Source of the DNA: Deltaproteobacteria bacterium
Lineage (GTDB): Bacteria > Desulfobacterota > Desulfobacteria > Desulfobacterales > JAFDMD01
Direction: 5' to 3'
Assembly: GCA_019306185.1 (NCBI GenBank)
Contig: JAFDMD010000010.1
Coordinates: 1 to 35,084, forward strand
DNA: 35,084 nt
This document shows, piece after piece, positions 11,275 through 19,762 of this stretch; within the stretch, counting starts at the first letter, position 1; each line of letters starts with the position of its first letter. A model generated the notes under the pieces. The model did no database searches. It was not told the origin of the DNA and saw nothing but the letters and a program-made list of their open reading frames with translations. Made by a program: the position numbers and the translations under genes.

Positions 11275-11416
11275 ATTTTGTCGGACAACTTCGCATTTTG
11301 CCCGTTTGCAGCGTTCAAAAAATTTTTTAATCCTCGAAATACTCCATGTATTCCTGCGGTTAAAAAATTTTTTCGCCTTGCAACCGAACAAACCGCTTTG
11401 TTATCCGACAAAATTT
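11273..11416. repeat. family B long palindromic repeat, copy B2
   Basis: aaattttgtcggacaac...gttatccgacaaaattt (16/17 matching inverted ends), imperfect complementarity continues to the centre; begins on the pgk stop codon. Confidence 0.85.
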
Positions 11417-11426
11417 TATTATTTTT

Positions 11427-11700
11427 TTAATATTTTCTTGCAAATATTAAAAAAAAGTTTTTAATCGTAAAAAGATTTGTACAAAGAAACAAAGGATAAG
11501 ATCAGAAGTCAATAATAAAGGAATTTCTCACTTCGGTCGAAATGACAGTCCAAGATTACTTTCTGTTATTTTAACATAAGTTGTTTTTGCTTGTCATTTC
11601 GACGAGCAAAGCAAGGAGAAATCCCTTAATAAAAAGCGATAAATAACAGATATTAACAAAACCGTTTGCGCTTAAAAAGCAATTTTTTCAGCATCGACTA
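11427..11700 (-). repeat. family A MITE-like element, copy A3 (one end truncated), contains cassette I at about 11516-11630
   Basis: Ends in tttttcagcatcgacta; internal tgtacaaagaaacaaaggataaga, aaataacagatattaacaaaaccgtttgcgcttaaaaagc. Confidence 0.8.
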
Positions 11701-11769
11701 CGTAACTTGTAAATTAAAAAAATTTTTTTGCCGCATTCATTGGCATTACATAACAAAATCGGTTTTTAT

Positions 11770-12462
11770 ATGAATAAAAAAACAAAGTTTTATATTGTCG
11801 TCGGATTATCCGCTTTAACGGCAATAATATTATTATATATTTTTCGAGCTGAAATTTACGCGAAATCAAACTATTATTATAAGGCGTTATCCGATAAAGA
11901 AAAGGTTGAAAATTTTATTTTATCCTTTGGAGCGGGCGCTCCCTTAATATTTATAATTTTACAAATAGCTCAAGTTATATTCGCTCCTATTCCAGGAGAG
12001 GCTTCAGGCTTTATAGGCGGTTATCTTTTCGGGGTTTTATGGGGTTTTGTATATTCTTCCATAGGCTTATCCATAGGCTCTATTATAAATTTCGCAATAG
12101 GCTCTTTTTTAGGAAAAAAATATATAAAAAAACTTATTCCGGAAAAATATATAGATAAGTTTAATCGACTGTTAAGCAAAGAAGGAATAATAGTAATATT
12201 AATTTTTTTTATATTCCCCGGATTTCCTAAAGATTTGCTTTGTCTTTTTTTGGGATTAAGCGGAATGATGAAATGGGGATTGTTTCTGTTAATGTCTTCC
12301 GTAGGAAGAATGCCGGGCACTCTGCTTTTAAGTATTCAAGGCGCTTATGTTTCTCAAAAACTGTATTGGCATTTTGCGACGGTTTTTCTTTTATGCGTAA
12401 TTTTGGTTTTTTTATCTTATAAGTATAGGGACAAGATATATAAATTTACGAAAAAAAATTAA
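11770..12462 (+). CDS. TVP38/TMEM64 family (VTT domain) membrane protein
   Basis: ORF 11728-12462; internal start MNKKTKFY at 11770 likely; multi-TM with APIPGEASGFIGGYLFG...GSIINFAIGSFLGKKY and FIFPGFPKD motifs. Confidence 0.75.
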   Translation: MNKKTKFYIVVGLSALTAIILLYIFRAEIYAKSNYYYKALSDKEKVENFILSFGAGAPLIFIILQIAQVIFAPIPGEASGFIGGYLFGVLWGFVYSSIGLSIGSIINFAIGSFLGKKYIKKLIPEKYIDKFNRLLSKEGIIVILIFFIFPGFPKDLLCLFLGLSGMMKWGLFLLMSSVGRMPGTLLLSIQGAYVSQKLYWHFATVFLLCVILVFLSYKYRDKIYKFTKKN

Positions 12463-12629
12463 ATCTTACGGCAGGTTGTTTTAAATATCTTTAATAATAA
12501 ACTCGCATATGATGTAATCGTATTATTTGTCCGACAATATTAAAAATCAAAATTACAGATTCTCTTTTCTTTCCAATGGGGCGAAATTCCTGTTGAAACC
12601 GAAAAATTTTTTATCAAATTTTTATAATC

Positions 12630-13814
12630 TTAATTTTGGGCTTCCCTCGCGATTTTTTGATATATAAGACGCATAGAAACCCCAAACTCCAAAGCCTTTT
12701 TCCTACACTCGTCATATTCCGGCGTTATATAAAAAGAACCGTCCGGGTTTATAATTTTTTTTGCCTTTATTTTGCCATATTCGGTTTTAACAAAAATCTC
12801 TTTTCTCTCCGAAACCTTCCGTTTAACCTTATAATATCTTACGCCGGAAGATAATTGTTCGGTAAATATAATATTAATAAGACTTTGAGTTTTTTCGTTT
12901 GAAGATAGAATCTTAATTATTGTCGCCGGTCTGTTTTTTTTTGTAAAAATCGGAATAAATGATACGTCCAAAGCTCCTGCGGTAAGCAGTTTTTCCATAA
13001 CAAATCCTAAAAACTCGGGATTTGCGTCGTCTATATTAGCCTCGATAACGGTTATTCTTTCCTGTTTTATGTTAACAGGTTGATTATACGACGCTCCTAA
13101 TGTAACGGCAAGAATATTTGCCCTTTGTCCCAAATCTTTTTTTCCGGCTCCATACCCTGTTTTTTCTATCGTCATTTCGGGAAATTTTCCGAAATTTTCT
13201 GATAAAACAGATAATATCGCCGCCCCTGTAGGGGTGGTAATTTCGGTATTTATACCTTCCAACCCATATGCCGGAATATTTTTTAATATTTCAAGAGTTG
13301 CCGGCGCCGGCGCCGGTATTATACCGTGAGCGGTTTTAACCGATCCGCTTCCTACCGGAATTTTTGAAGAATAAATTTTTTTAATATCCAAATATTCTAT
13401 ACATAAAACGGCGCCTATAATATCTATAATAGAATCAATGGCGCCTATCTCATGGAAATGAACCTTTTCAATATCCAGATTATGTATTTTTGCTTCGGCT
13501 TCGGCTATTTTATTAAATATCGCAATACTTTTATCTTTTACAAAAGCAGATAATCGGCTTTTCTCTATCATAAATTTAATCGAGCTATAATCTCGGTTAC
13601 AAGTTTGATTATAATCTTTTACGCATATATCAACCGCGCTAATTCCGTTTATCAGGCTTTTTTTTTCTATGATTTGAAAATCGGCTTTTTTTAATCCGTA
13701 AATATTTAAAAAAATTTTAGAAAGCCATGCAACCGGAACTCCCAAATCAACAAAAGCGCCCAGAATCATATCTCCGCTAACTCCCGAAAAAGAATTAAAA
13801 TAAACCGTTTTCAT
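12630..13814 (-). CDS. larC: nickel pincer cofactor biosynthesis protein LarC
   Basis: N-terminal FNSFSGVSGDMILGAFVDLG; HFHEIGAIDSIIDIIG; TPTGAAIL; EANIDDANPEFLGFVMEKLLTAGALDV. Confidence 0.92.
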   Translation of the reverse strand: MKTVYFNSFSGVSGDMILGAFVDLGVPVAWLSKIFLNIYGLKKADFQIIEKKSLINGISAVDICVKDYNQTCNRDYSSIKFMIEKSRLSAFVKDKSIAIFNKIAEAEAKIHNLDIEKVHFHEIGAIDSIIDIIGAVLCIEYLDIKKIYSSKIPVGSGSVKTAHGIIPAPAPATLEILKNIPAYGLEGINTEITTPTGAAILSVLSENFGKFPEMTIEKTGYGAGKKDLGQRANILAVTLGASYNQPVNIKQERITVIEANIDDANPEFLGFVMEKLLTAGALDVSFIPIFTKKNRPATIIKILSSNEKTQSLINIIFTEQLSSGVRYYKVKRKVSERKEIFVKTEYGKIKAKKIINPDGSFYITPEYDECRKKALEFGVSMRLIYQKIAREAQN

Positions 13815-15040
13815 GCTATTTCAAAACCCGCCGCAATAATTAAATTTTTTACCGCATCTATTTTATTTTTATCTTTAATATTAAATTCTACGAATTTTCC
13901 TTGAAGATTAACCTGTATATCCGAAGTTTCGCTTATCGCCTCGACCGCTTTTTTTACCGAAGATGCGCAGTGCATACAAGACATTCCATTTACATTTAAA
14001 CGTATTGCCTCCGAAGACGTTTTATTTTGCCTTATATTATCAAGATAAAATTTTTTAATATAATGTAAAACAAACATTCCTATTAAAACCGCGCTTCCTA
14101 TATATTTAACAGGCAAGGGAAGCATATCATACCCGCTTGCGCTTATTATTTTTGAAAAACCGTATTTTAAGGTTATTATATTTAATAAATATCCGAAAGC
14201 TACGCTTATAACCGCTATTGAAATAATATAAACAATAGCCGTTTTTTTACCGGCGCTTTTTACTACGGTAGATATAGTTATTGCATTTGTAGCGGGTCCG
14301 GTCAGTAAAAATACCAACGCCGCTCCCGGCGATATTCCTTTCATAATTAAAGCCGCGGCTATGGGAGTTGAAGCCGAAGCGCATACATAAAGCGGAATTC
14401 CTACCCCAAGCATAATAATCATAGATAAAAAAGGAGAATTAAGATAAGCGGTAAAAAAAGTATCCGGAATAAACGCCGAAATCGCGCCCGCAATAATTAT
14501 TCCGATAATAAAGGCGTCGGAAATCGAGCCGAAAAGTTCAAATTGAATATAGCCGAAAAAATTTTTTAATCTTATTAAAAAAAGCTCTTCCGGGATATTA
14601 ACGCATGATTTAATCGCTGGTTCGTCATTTTTTTTACCGGAATAAAGATTTACCGTAATACCCGCGGCTATCGCCGTTATAACAGAGGCTATAATTCTGA
14701 AAAAAGCAAATATATATCCCAAAAGGGAATAGGTTATAAAAAAACTATCCGCCCCTACTTGCGGAGTAGAAATTAAAAAGGATATGCTCGCCCCTTTTGA
14801 AGCCCCGGAATTTCTTAAAGATGCGGCGACAGGTATTACCGCGCAAGAACAAAGCGGCAAAGGAATTCCGAAAATAGTAGATTTTATAACAGCGCCTAAA
14901 CTATTTTTTCCGAAATGTTTTTTTATAATTGAATCCGAAAAAATAACATGCAAAACTCCCGCTATAATAAAGCCAAGAAGCAAAAATATAGCAACCTCGT
15001 TAAATAAAAAAAATATCTCTTTTAATAGACGACTAATCAT
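13811..15040 (-). CDS. SO_0444/DUF318-type metal efflux permease with C-terminal HMA domain
   Basis: GIPLPLCSCAVIPVAASLRNSGASKGASISFLISTPQVGADSF; C-terminal NGMSCMHCASSVKKAV heavy-metal-binding motif; 4-nt overlap with larC. Confidence 0.85.
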   Translation of the reverse strand: MISRLLKEIFFLFNEVAIFLLLGFIIAGVLHVIFSDSIIKKHFGKNSLGAVIKSTIFGIPLPLCSCAVIPVAASLRNSGASKGASISFLISTPQVGADSFFITYSLLGYIFAFFRIIASVITAIAAGITVNLYSGKKNDEPAIKSCVNIPEELFLIRLKNFFGYIQFELFGSISDAFIIGIIIAGAISAFIPDTFFTAYLNSPFLSMIIMLGVGIPLYVCASASTPIAAALIMKGISPGAALVFLLTGPATNAITISTVVKSAGKKTAIVYIISIAVISVAFGYLLNIITLKYGFSKIISASGYDMLPLPVKYIGSAVLIGMFVLHYIKKFYLDNIRQNKTSSEAIRLNVNGMSCMHCASSVKKAVEAISETSDIQVNLQGKFVEFNIKDKNKIDAVKNLIIAAGFEIA

Positions 15041-15116
15041 AGTTTTTCTTTTTTTAGTTTCCGTAAAAAAATATTCATTATTAAACGCGACAAATTATAA
15101 AACAACGGAAACTATT

Positions 15117-15376
15117 TAGTCGATGCAGAAAAATCTGCATTTTAAGCGTAAACGGTTTTGCCAATATCTATTATTTATCGCTTTTTATTAAGGGAATTCT
15201 CGCCGCGCTCAAAATGACAGGCAAAAATAAAATTTATCAAAATAATAGAAAGTAATTTTTTCCGTCTCTTCTACGAACATTGTTTTTGTTTGTCATTTCG
15301 ACGAGCAAAGCGAGGCGAAATCCCTTAATTAGCACCTTATGCTCTTATCCTTTATTCCTTTGTACAAATCTTTTTG
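15117..15376 (+). repeat. family A MITE-like element, copy A4 (right end missing), contains cassette I at about 15188-15330
   Basis: tagtcgatgcagaaaaatctgcattttaagcgtaaacggttttgccaatatctattatttatcgc shared with other A copies; continues to tttgtacaaatctttttgcga. Confidence 0.8.
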
Positions 15377-15567
15377 CGAAATTTATAATACCCAACCCTT
15401 TAAAACAGATTAAACGGTTTTTGCAAGTCAAAATTTATAAACCGTTATGATTAGATCATAGATAAACGATTTATAAACAAAGCAAAGTAAAAAAATTGTG
15501 AATACTTCCAACTAAAAAAATATTCTAATTATAACGGGGTGAAAATTTTTACAAAAAAAAACAAAAT

Positions 15568-15599
15568 TTGACTTGCAAAAAAAAGGTATAAATTATATT
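15568..15599 (+). promoter_or_regulatory. candidate sigma70 promoter upstream of the chalcone-isomerase-like pair
   Basis: TTGACT at 15568 and AT-rich TATAAATTATATT around 15587-15599 with near-consensus spacing. Confidence 0.35.
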
Positions 15600-15690
15600 T
15601 CATTTTGTATTAGCGACCGTTTAAAAAAAACTGATAATAGTATTTGAACTGATTTTGATTATAACTGATACTGATATGGAGGCGATGCTG

Positions 15691-16254
15691 ATGAAAAAAA
15701 TTTTTACTTTTATTTTTACGATCCTATTTTTAACGGCGCCTTATGCTAATAGCGCCACCGTAGCAAACGTAGTTTTGCCGGATACATACGAAGTTGACGG
15801 CTATTTTTTGGATTTAAACGGAACGGCTTTGCGTAAAAAATTGATAATAAAGGTATATGCCGGCGGTTTTTACGCTCCTTTTAAGATTACGAAACTGGAA
15901 CAGGCTATTAATCCTGAAATACCAAAAGCGATTCGTATGCATTTTATTTATAAATCCGTACCCGGAGATAAGATTCGTAAAATATACGCCAATGTTTATG
16001 AAAAGGACAGATTCGATTATAAAAATTCGGAAACCGCTCAAACTTTCTTAAATTTCTTCTCTTTTGAGATTAAAAAAGGAGATACGCTTGATCTGGTTTT
16101 CCCCGGCAATGGAGATATAAGAGTAGTTTATAACTCGAAAGTAATAGGAAGCGTAAACTCAGCGGATTTATGCGACGCCACTTTAAAGGCTTATTTCGGC
16201 GCAAATTCCATTTCCGGACTCAAAGAGGGGCTTTTGGGATTGAGCGACAAATAA
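15691..16254 (+). CDS. secreted chalcone-isomerase-like family protein (copy 1)
   Basis: Start at ATG 15691 preceded by ggagg; signal peptide MKKIFTFIFTILFLTAPYANSA; LNGTALRKKLIIKVYAGGFYAP typical of the chalcone isomerase-like fold family. Confidence 0.75.
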   Translation: MKKIFTFIFTILFLTAPYANSATVANVVLPDTYEVDGYFLDLNGTALRKKLIIKVYAGGFYAPFKITKLEQAINPEIPKAIRMHFIYKSVPGDKIRKIYANVYEKDRFDYKNSETAQTFLNFFSFEIKKGDTLDLVFPGNGDIRVVYNSKVIGSVNSADLCDATLKAYFGANSISGLKEGLLGLSDK

Positions 16255-16340
16255 AAAATAAAACGAGTTTGCTTAACGGATTGACGACAACTTTAAAGAC
16301 CGGCGCTTTTTTCAACAAAACAATAACGGAGGCAATTTTA

Positions 16341-16904
16341 ATGAAAAAAATTTTTACTTTTATTTTTCTAATAATACTTTTAACGGCGCCTTACGGTATG
16401 AGCGCCACTGTAGCAAACGTGGTTTTGCCGGACACATACAAAGTTGACGATTATTTTTTGATGTTAAACGGAACGGCTTTGCGTAAAAAATTGATAATAA
16501 AGGTATATGCCGGCGGTTTTTATACCCCTTTTAAAATTTCCGGAGTTGATCAGGCTATTAATCCGGAAATCCCAAAAGCTATTCGTATGCACTTTATTTA
16601 TAAATCCGTCTCCGGAGATAAAATTATTAAAGCATATACCAAAGTTTATAAAAAGGACGGATTCGATTATAAAAATTCGGAAGCCGCCCAAACTTTCTTA
16701 AAGCTTTTCTCCTTTGACGTTAAAAAGGATGATACGCTTGATCTGGTTTTTCCAGGCAATGGAGATATAAGAGTAGTTTATAACTCGAAAGTAATTGGAA
16801 GCGTAAACTCGACGGATTTATGCGGCGCCACTTTAAAGGCTTATTTCGGAATAAATTCCATTCCCGGACTTAGAGAAGGCTTTTTGGGGCTGGAAAAAAA
16901 TTAA
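16341..16904 (+). CDS. secreted chalcone-isomerase-like family protein (copy 2)
   Basis: Start at ATG 16341 preceded by aacggaggcaa; protein highly similar to copy 1 over its full length. Confidence 0.75.
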   Translation: MKKIFTFIFLIILLTAPYGMSATVANVVLPDTYKVDDYFLMLNGTALRKKLIIKVYAGGFYTPFKISGVDQAINPEIPKAIRMHFIYKSVSGDKIIKAYTKVYKKDGFDYKNSEAAQTFLKLFSFDVKKDDTLDLVFPGNGDIRVVYNSKVIGSVNSTDLCGATLKAYFGINSIPGLREGFLGLEKN

Positions 16905-16926
16905 ACTATTATTAACAAAATCGCAA

Positions 16927-16956
16927 TATAGAGAGGTTGCCTGCAACCTCTCTATA
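16927..16956 (+). terminator. perfect 14-bp hairpin after the chalcone-isomerase-like pair
   Basis: tatagagaggttgc ct gcaacctctctata, 22 nt after the stop; no strong T tract, so terminator assignment is moderate. Confidence 0.55.
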
Positions 16957-17033
16957 AATATAATTCCTCTTGTCAAATCTTTTTGTTTGATACAAAAAGC
17001 CTATTTCGATTAAATCAATCCGAAATACTAACC

Positions 17034-17489
17034 GGTCAATGCTGAAAAATCTGTATTTTAAGCGTAAACGGTTTTGCCAATACCTATTATTTATCGCTTT
17101 TTATTAAGGAATTTCTCCTCGCTTTGCTCGTCGAAATGACAAGCAAACTCGGACATAGCCGGATTGATTTAAATCAGCATACGCTTATTACTCAGTCCAA
17201 CAAATCTTTTTAAATCATTTTATTGAAATCTATCTATATGTTAAAATAACAGACAAAAAAAATTCCTGCCTGTCATTCCGAGCGCGGCGAGAAATCCCTT
17301 AATTATTGCCTTCTGCTCTTATACTTTGAGCCTTTCTACAAGTCTTTTTGCGATTAAATAATGAGAATTTTATCTTAAAGTTGCAAAAAAATGTTAAATG
17401 TAATATTCATTCCTTATAAATATATTACCTCATATTTCTTAAAATTTATAATAGTTACAATATATATTATACTTTTTCAGCATTGACTA
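17034..17489 (+). repeat. family A MITE-like element, copy A5, both ends present (456 bp), contains cassette I and block C
   Basis: ggtcaatgctgaaaaat ... tttttcagcattgacta terminal inverted repeats; internal homology to the other A copies. Confidence 0.85.
17144..17235 (+). repeat. block C repeat, copy 1 (inside A5)
   Basis: caaactcggacatagccggattgatttaaatcagcatacgcttattactcag... also at 29729-29820. Confidence 0.8.
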
Positions 17490-17511
17490 TTTATAAAATC
17501 AAAAAAAAATC

Positions 17512-17554
17512 AACTCGGCAAACAGGCAAACTATAAAGTTATCCGACAAAATTT
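17512..17554. repeat. family B partial copy B5
   Basis: aactcggcaaacaggcaaactataaagttatccgacaaaattt matches one arm of B; ends 2 nt before the stop codon of the minus-strand 4Fe-4S gene. Confidence 0.65.
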
Positions 17555-17555
17555 A

Positions 17556-18212
17556 TTAATCTATATAAAAAACCGCCGGCTCAGTTTCAAATTCAGGGTG
17601 AAGAGCCTTTGCGTTGTTATTTTTTATAAGCTCTGATATAGGGCTTTGATAATCCGAAATATCTCCGAATACTCTCGCTCCTACGGGACAAGCGTTAACG
17701 CAAGCCGGATTAGCATCTTCGTCAATGCCAGGCTTTAAGCCTTTTTGCAATCCGTCCGCAATCCTTTCTTCGCAAAAATTACATTTCATTACCGTTCCGG
17801 ACTGAAAAGGATATATTTCCTCGCCGAGTTTTTCAAACTCGGTTTTTCCTTGTCCGGGAAAATATTCTTGCGCTTTGCTACTTTTATCATAGTATGTTCT
17901 TTGCTGATAAGGGCAGCTTACCAAACAGGCTCGGCATCCGACGCATTTGTCATAATCAATCATTACTATGCCGTCATCCTTTTGATATGTAGCCCCCGTA
18001 GGACAAGCCTCTACGCAAGCCGCTTCCGTGCAATGATTACATAATACGGGATAAACAAGTTTTATTGCCGTAGGAAACTTCCCTTTTTCTCCGATTAACA
18101 ATCTGTTCCAAAATAAATTCGGAGGTAAAAAGTGTTCCTCCTTGCAAGAGATAGTGCAGCTCCAGCAAGCTATACATCTTTTAACGTCAATGACCATTCC
18201 CCATCTTGCCAT
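17556..18212 (-). CDS. 4Fe-4S dicluster electron-transfer protein, DmsB/PsrB/PadC-like
   Basis: CIACWSCTISCKEEH; CNHCTEAACVEACPTGA; CVGCRACLVSCPYQQR; CNFCEERIADG...ACVNACPVGARVFGD: four cluster-binding Cys sets. Confidence 0.85.
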   Translation of the reverse strand: MARWGMVIDVKRCIACWSCTISCKEEHFLPPNLFWNRLLIGEKGKFPTAIKLVYPVLCNHCTEAACVEACPTGATYQKDDGIVMIDYDKCVGCRACLVSCPYQQRTYYDKSSKAQEYFPGQGKTEFEKLGEEIYPFQSGTVMKCNFCEERIADGLQKGLKPGIDEDANPACVNACPVGARVFGDISDYQSPISELIKNNNAKALHPEFETEPAVFYID

Positions 18213-18224
18213 ATTAATTTCTCC

Positions 18225-18809
18225 TTAAAAATTATGGATTTTAACTTCGTTATATCCTCTTTCGGCGCATTTTATATTTGCCCGAAGTTTCTCTTTATCA
18301 AAATAATCGGATAAGGATTCCGTAATCGATTTAATATCTATTAATCCGGTAACCGCCGCAAATGCTCCTACTATGCAAGTATTCGGTATAGGCATGCCTA
18401 TTTCTTCGGTCGCAATCCCCGCGGCGTCGATTATTCCGGCGGTTTTAATATTAGGATTGCTATGCTCAAACTTTTCGTTTGTATTAAGCAATATTATTCC
18501 ATTCGGCTTTAATCCGCTCCATATACTATCGGAATTTTCCTGAGAAGGATCAAGAATAATCAAACAATCCGGTTTGTATATTTGGGTTTTTACTCTTATC
18601 GGAGCGTCTCCGAACCTTCCGAATGCGGATACGGGCGCTCCTCTGCGCTCGAAACCGAACATAGGAAAAGCCGCGCCGTATTTGCCGGCTCGGACAAAAG
18701 CATTTGCTATTATTTTGGATGCGGTAACCGCTCCTTGCCCTCCCCTTCCGTGAAATCTAACTTCGATAACCACTTTTTCCTCCGATTCTTTATAATTAAT
18801 AAGAGTCAA
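18225..18809 (-). CDS. 2-oxoacid:ferredoxin oxidoreductase gamma subunit
   Basis: VRFHGRGGQGAVTASKIIANAF; FGFERRGAPVSAFGRF. Confidence 0.9.
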   Translation of the reverse strand: MTLINYKESEEKVVIEVRFHGRGGQGAVTASKIIANAFVRAGKYGAAFPMFGFERRGAPVSAFGRFGDAPIRVKTQIYKPDCLIILDPSQENSDSIWSGLKPNGIILLNTNEKFEHSNPNIKTAGIIDAAGIATEEIGMPIPNTCIVGAFAAVTGLIDIKSITESLSDYFDKEKLRANIKCAERGYNEVKIHNF

Positions 18810-18840
18810 ATATAAATTTTGATCTATAAAAAATCAAAAT

Positions 18841-19758
18841 CTATTCCGAAGCTATTTTTGTAAGCAATTTGTAGTTATAATCTACGCTCTCTTGTAACAC
18901 TTGTATTTCGTCATTCTTAAGGTGTTTAAATTTTTTTATAAGCTTGATATATTCAAGTACAGGCTTCGGTTTTTTCGTCTTACGGGTAAAAATCAACTTT
19001 CCGTTTTCCGCCTCCCATAAAGGATAATAATTTGTTTTTACTGCCATACGGCATAACTCTATTGATTTGTCGGTTCCTACTCCCCACCCTGTGGGGCATG
19101 GACAAAATACGTGTAAAAAGACAAAGCCTTCCTCTTTTTTTTCCTTTGCTTTTAATAATTTTTCGGCAAGATCGTCAAGGGCGCTCATTGTAGCCGTCGC
19201 CGCATAAGCTGTTCTGTGCATAGCCATAAGAAGCGGTAAATTTTTGCCTCTTCTGTTTTTATTGCCTCTGCTTTTTTTCCCTACGGGAGTAGTGCTTGTA
19301 TGCGCTCCGAACGGAGTTGTGCCGCTTTTTTGGATGCCTGTATTCATATAGCCTTCGTTATCGTAACATATATATATAAACGGCTCGTTTCTTTCCGCCG
19401 CTCCGGAAAGGTTTGCAAACCCTATATCCGCGGCGGTTCCGTCTCCGTTAAAGCATACTACGGTATTATCTATGCCGGCTCTATTATAATATCTTGCCAA
19501 GCCGGTAGCGTTGGCGGCGGCTCCGGTCATAAGTGTGCCGTAATAGGCAAGCTTATGCCATGTTCCTGTATTTTGACCTAATAATACCGGAGCGGAACAT
19601 GAAGGAGTGCCTGTTATTACAATATCGTTGCCCAAAATTTTGGGCACTAATCTGATAAGAAGTTCAAGAGGGCATCCGGCGCAAAATGATAAGCCGGATT
19701 CAAAAGGATCCGGATGTTGTAAATATTTAAACGTTTTGGATAATTTTCTTTTTTTCAT
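18841..19758 (-). CDS. 2-oxoacid:ferredoxin oxidoreductase beta subunit (TPP-binding)
   Basis: ORF 18841-19827; likely start MKKRKLSK at 19758 with aggaggcataatata upstream; FCAGCP, GDGTAADIGFANLSGAAERNEPFIYICYDNEGYMNTGIQKS TPP motif. Confidence 0.92.
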   Translation of the reverse strand: MKKRKLSKTFKYLQHPDPFESGLSFCAGCPLELLIRLVPKILGNDIVITGTPSCSAPVLLGQNTGTWHKLAYYGTLMTGAAANATGLARYYNRAGIDNTVVCFNGDGTAADIGFANLSGAAERNEPFIYICYDNEGYMNTGIQKSGTTPFGAHTSTTPVGKKSRGNKNRRGKNLPLLMAMHRTAYAATATMSALDDLAEKLLKAKEKKEEGFVFLHVFCPCPTGWGVGTDKSIELCRMAVKTNYYPLWEAENGKLIFTRKTKKPKPVLEYIKLIKKFKHLKNDEIQVLQESVDYNYKLLTKIASE

Positions 19759-19762
19759 TATA

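Noticed and set aside
16170-16340. N-terminal extension of the second chalcone-isomerase-like ORF (MRRHFKGLFRRKF...)
   Set aside because: Out-of-frame overlap with copy 1; the internal ATG at 16341 has an SD-like site and signal peptide matching copy 1.
15117-17489. CRISPR-like array
   Set aside because: Repeats are few, long, irregularly spaced and palindromic, with no unique-spacer periodicity and no cas genes.
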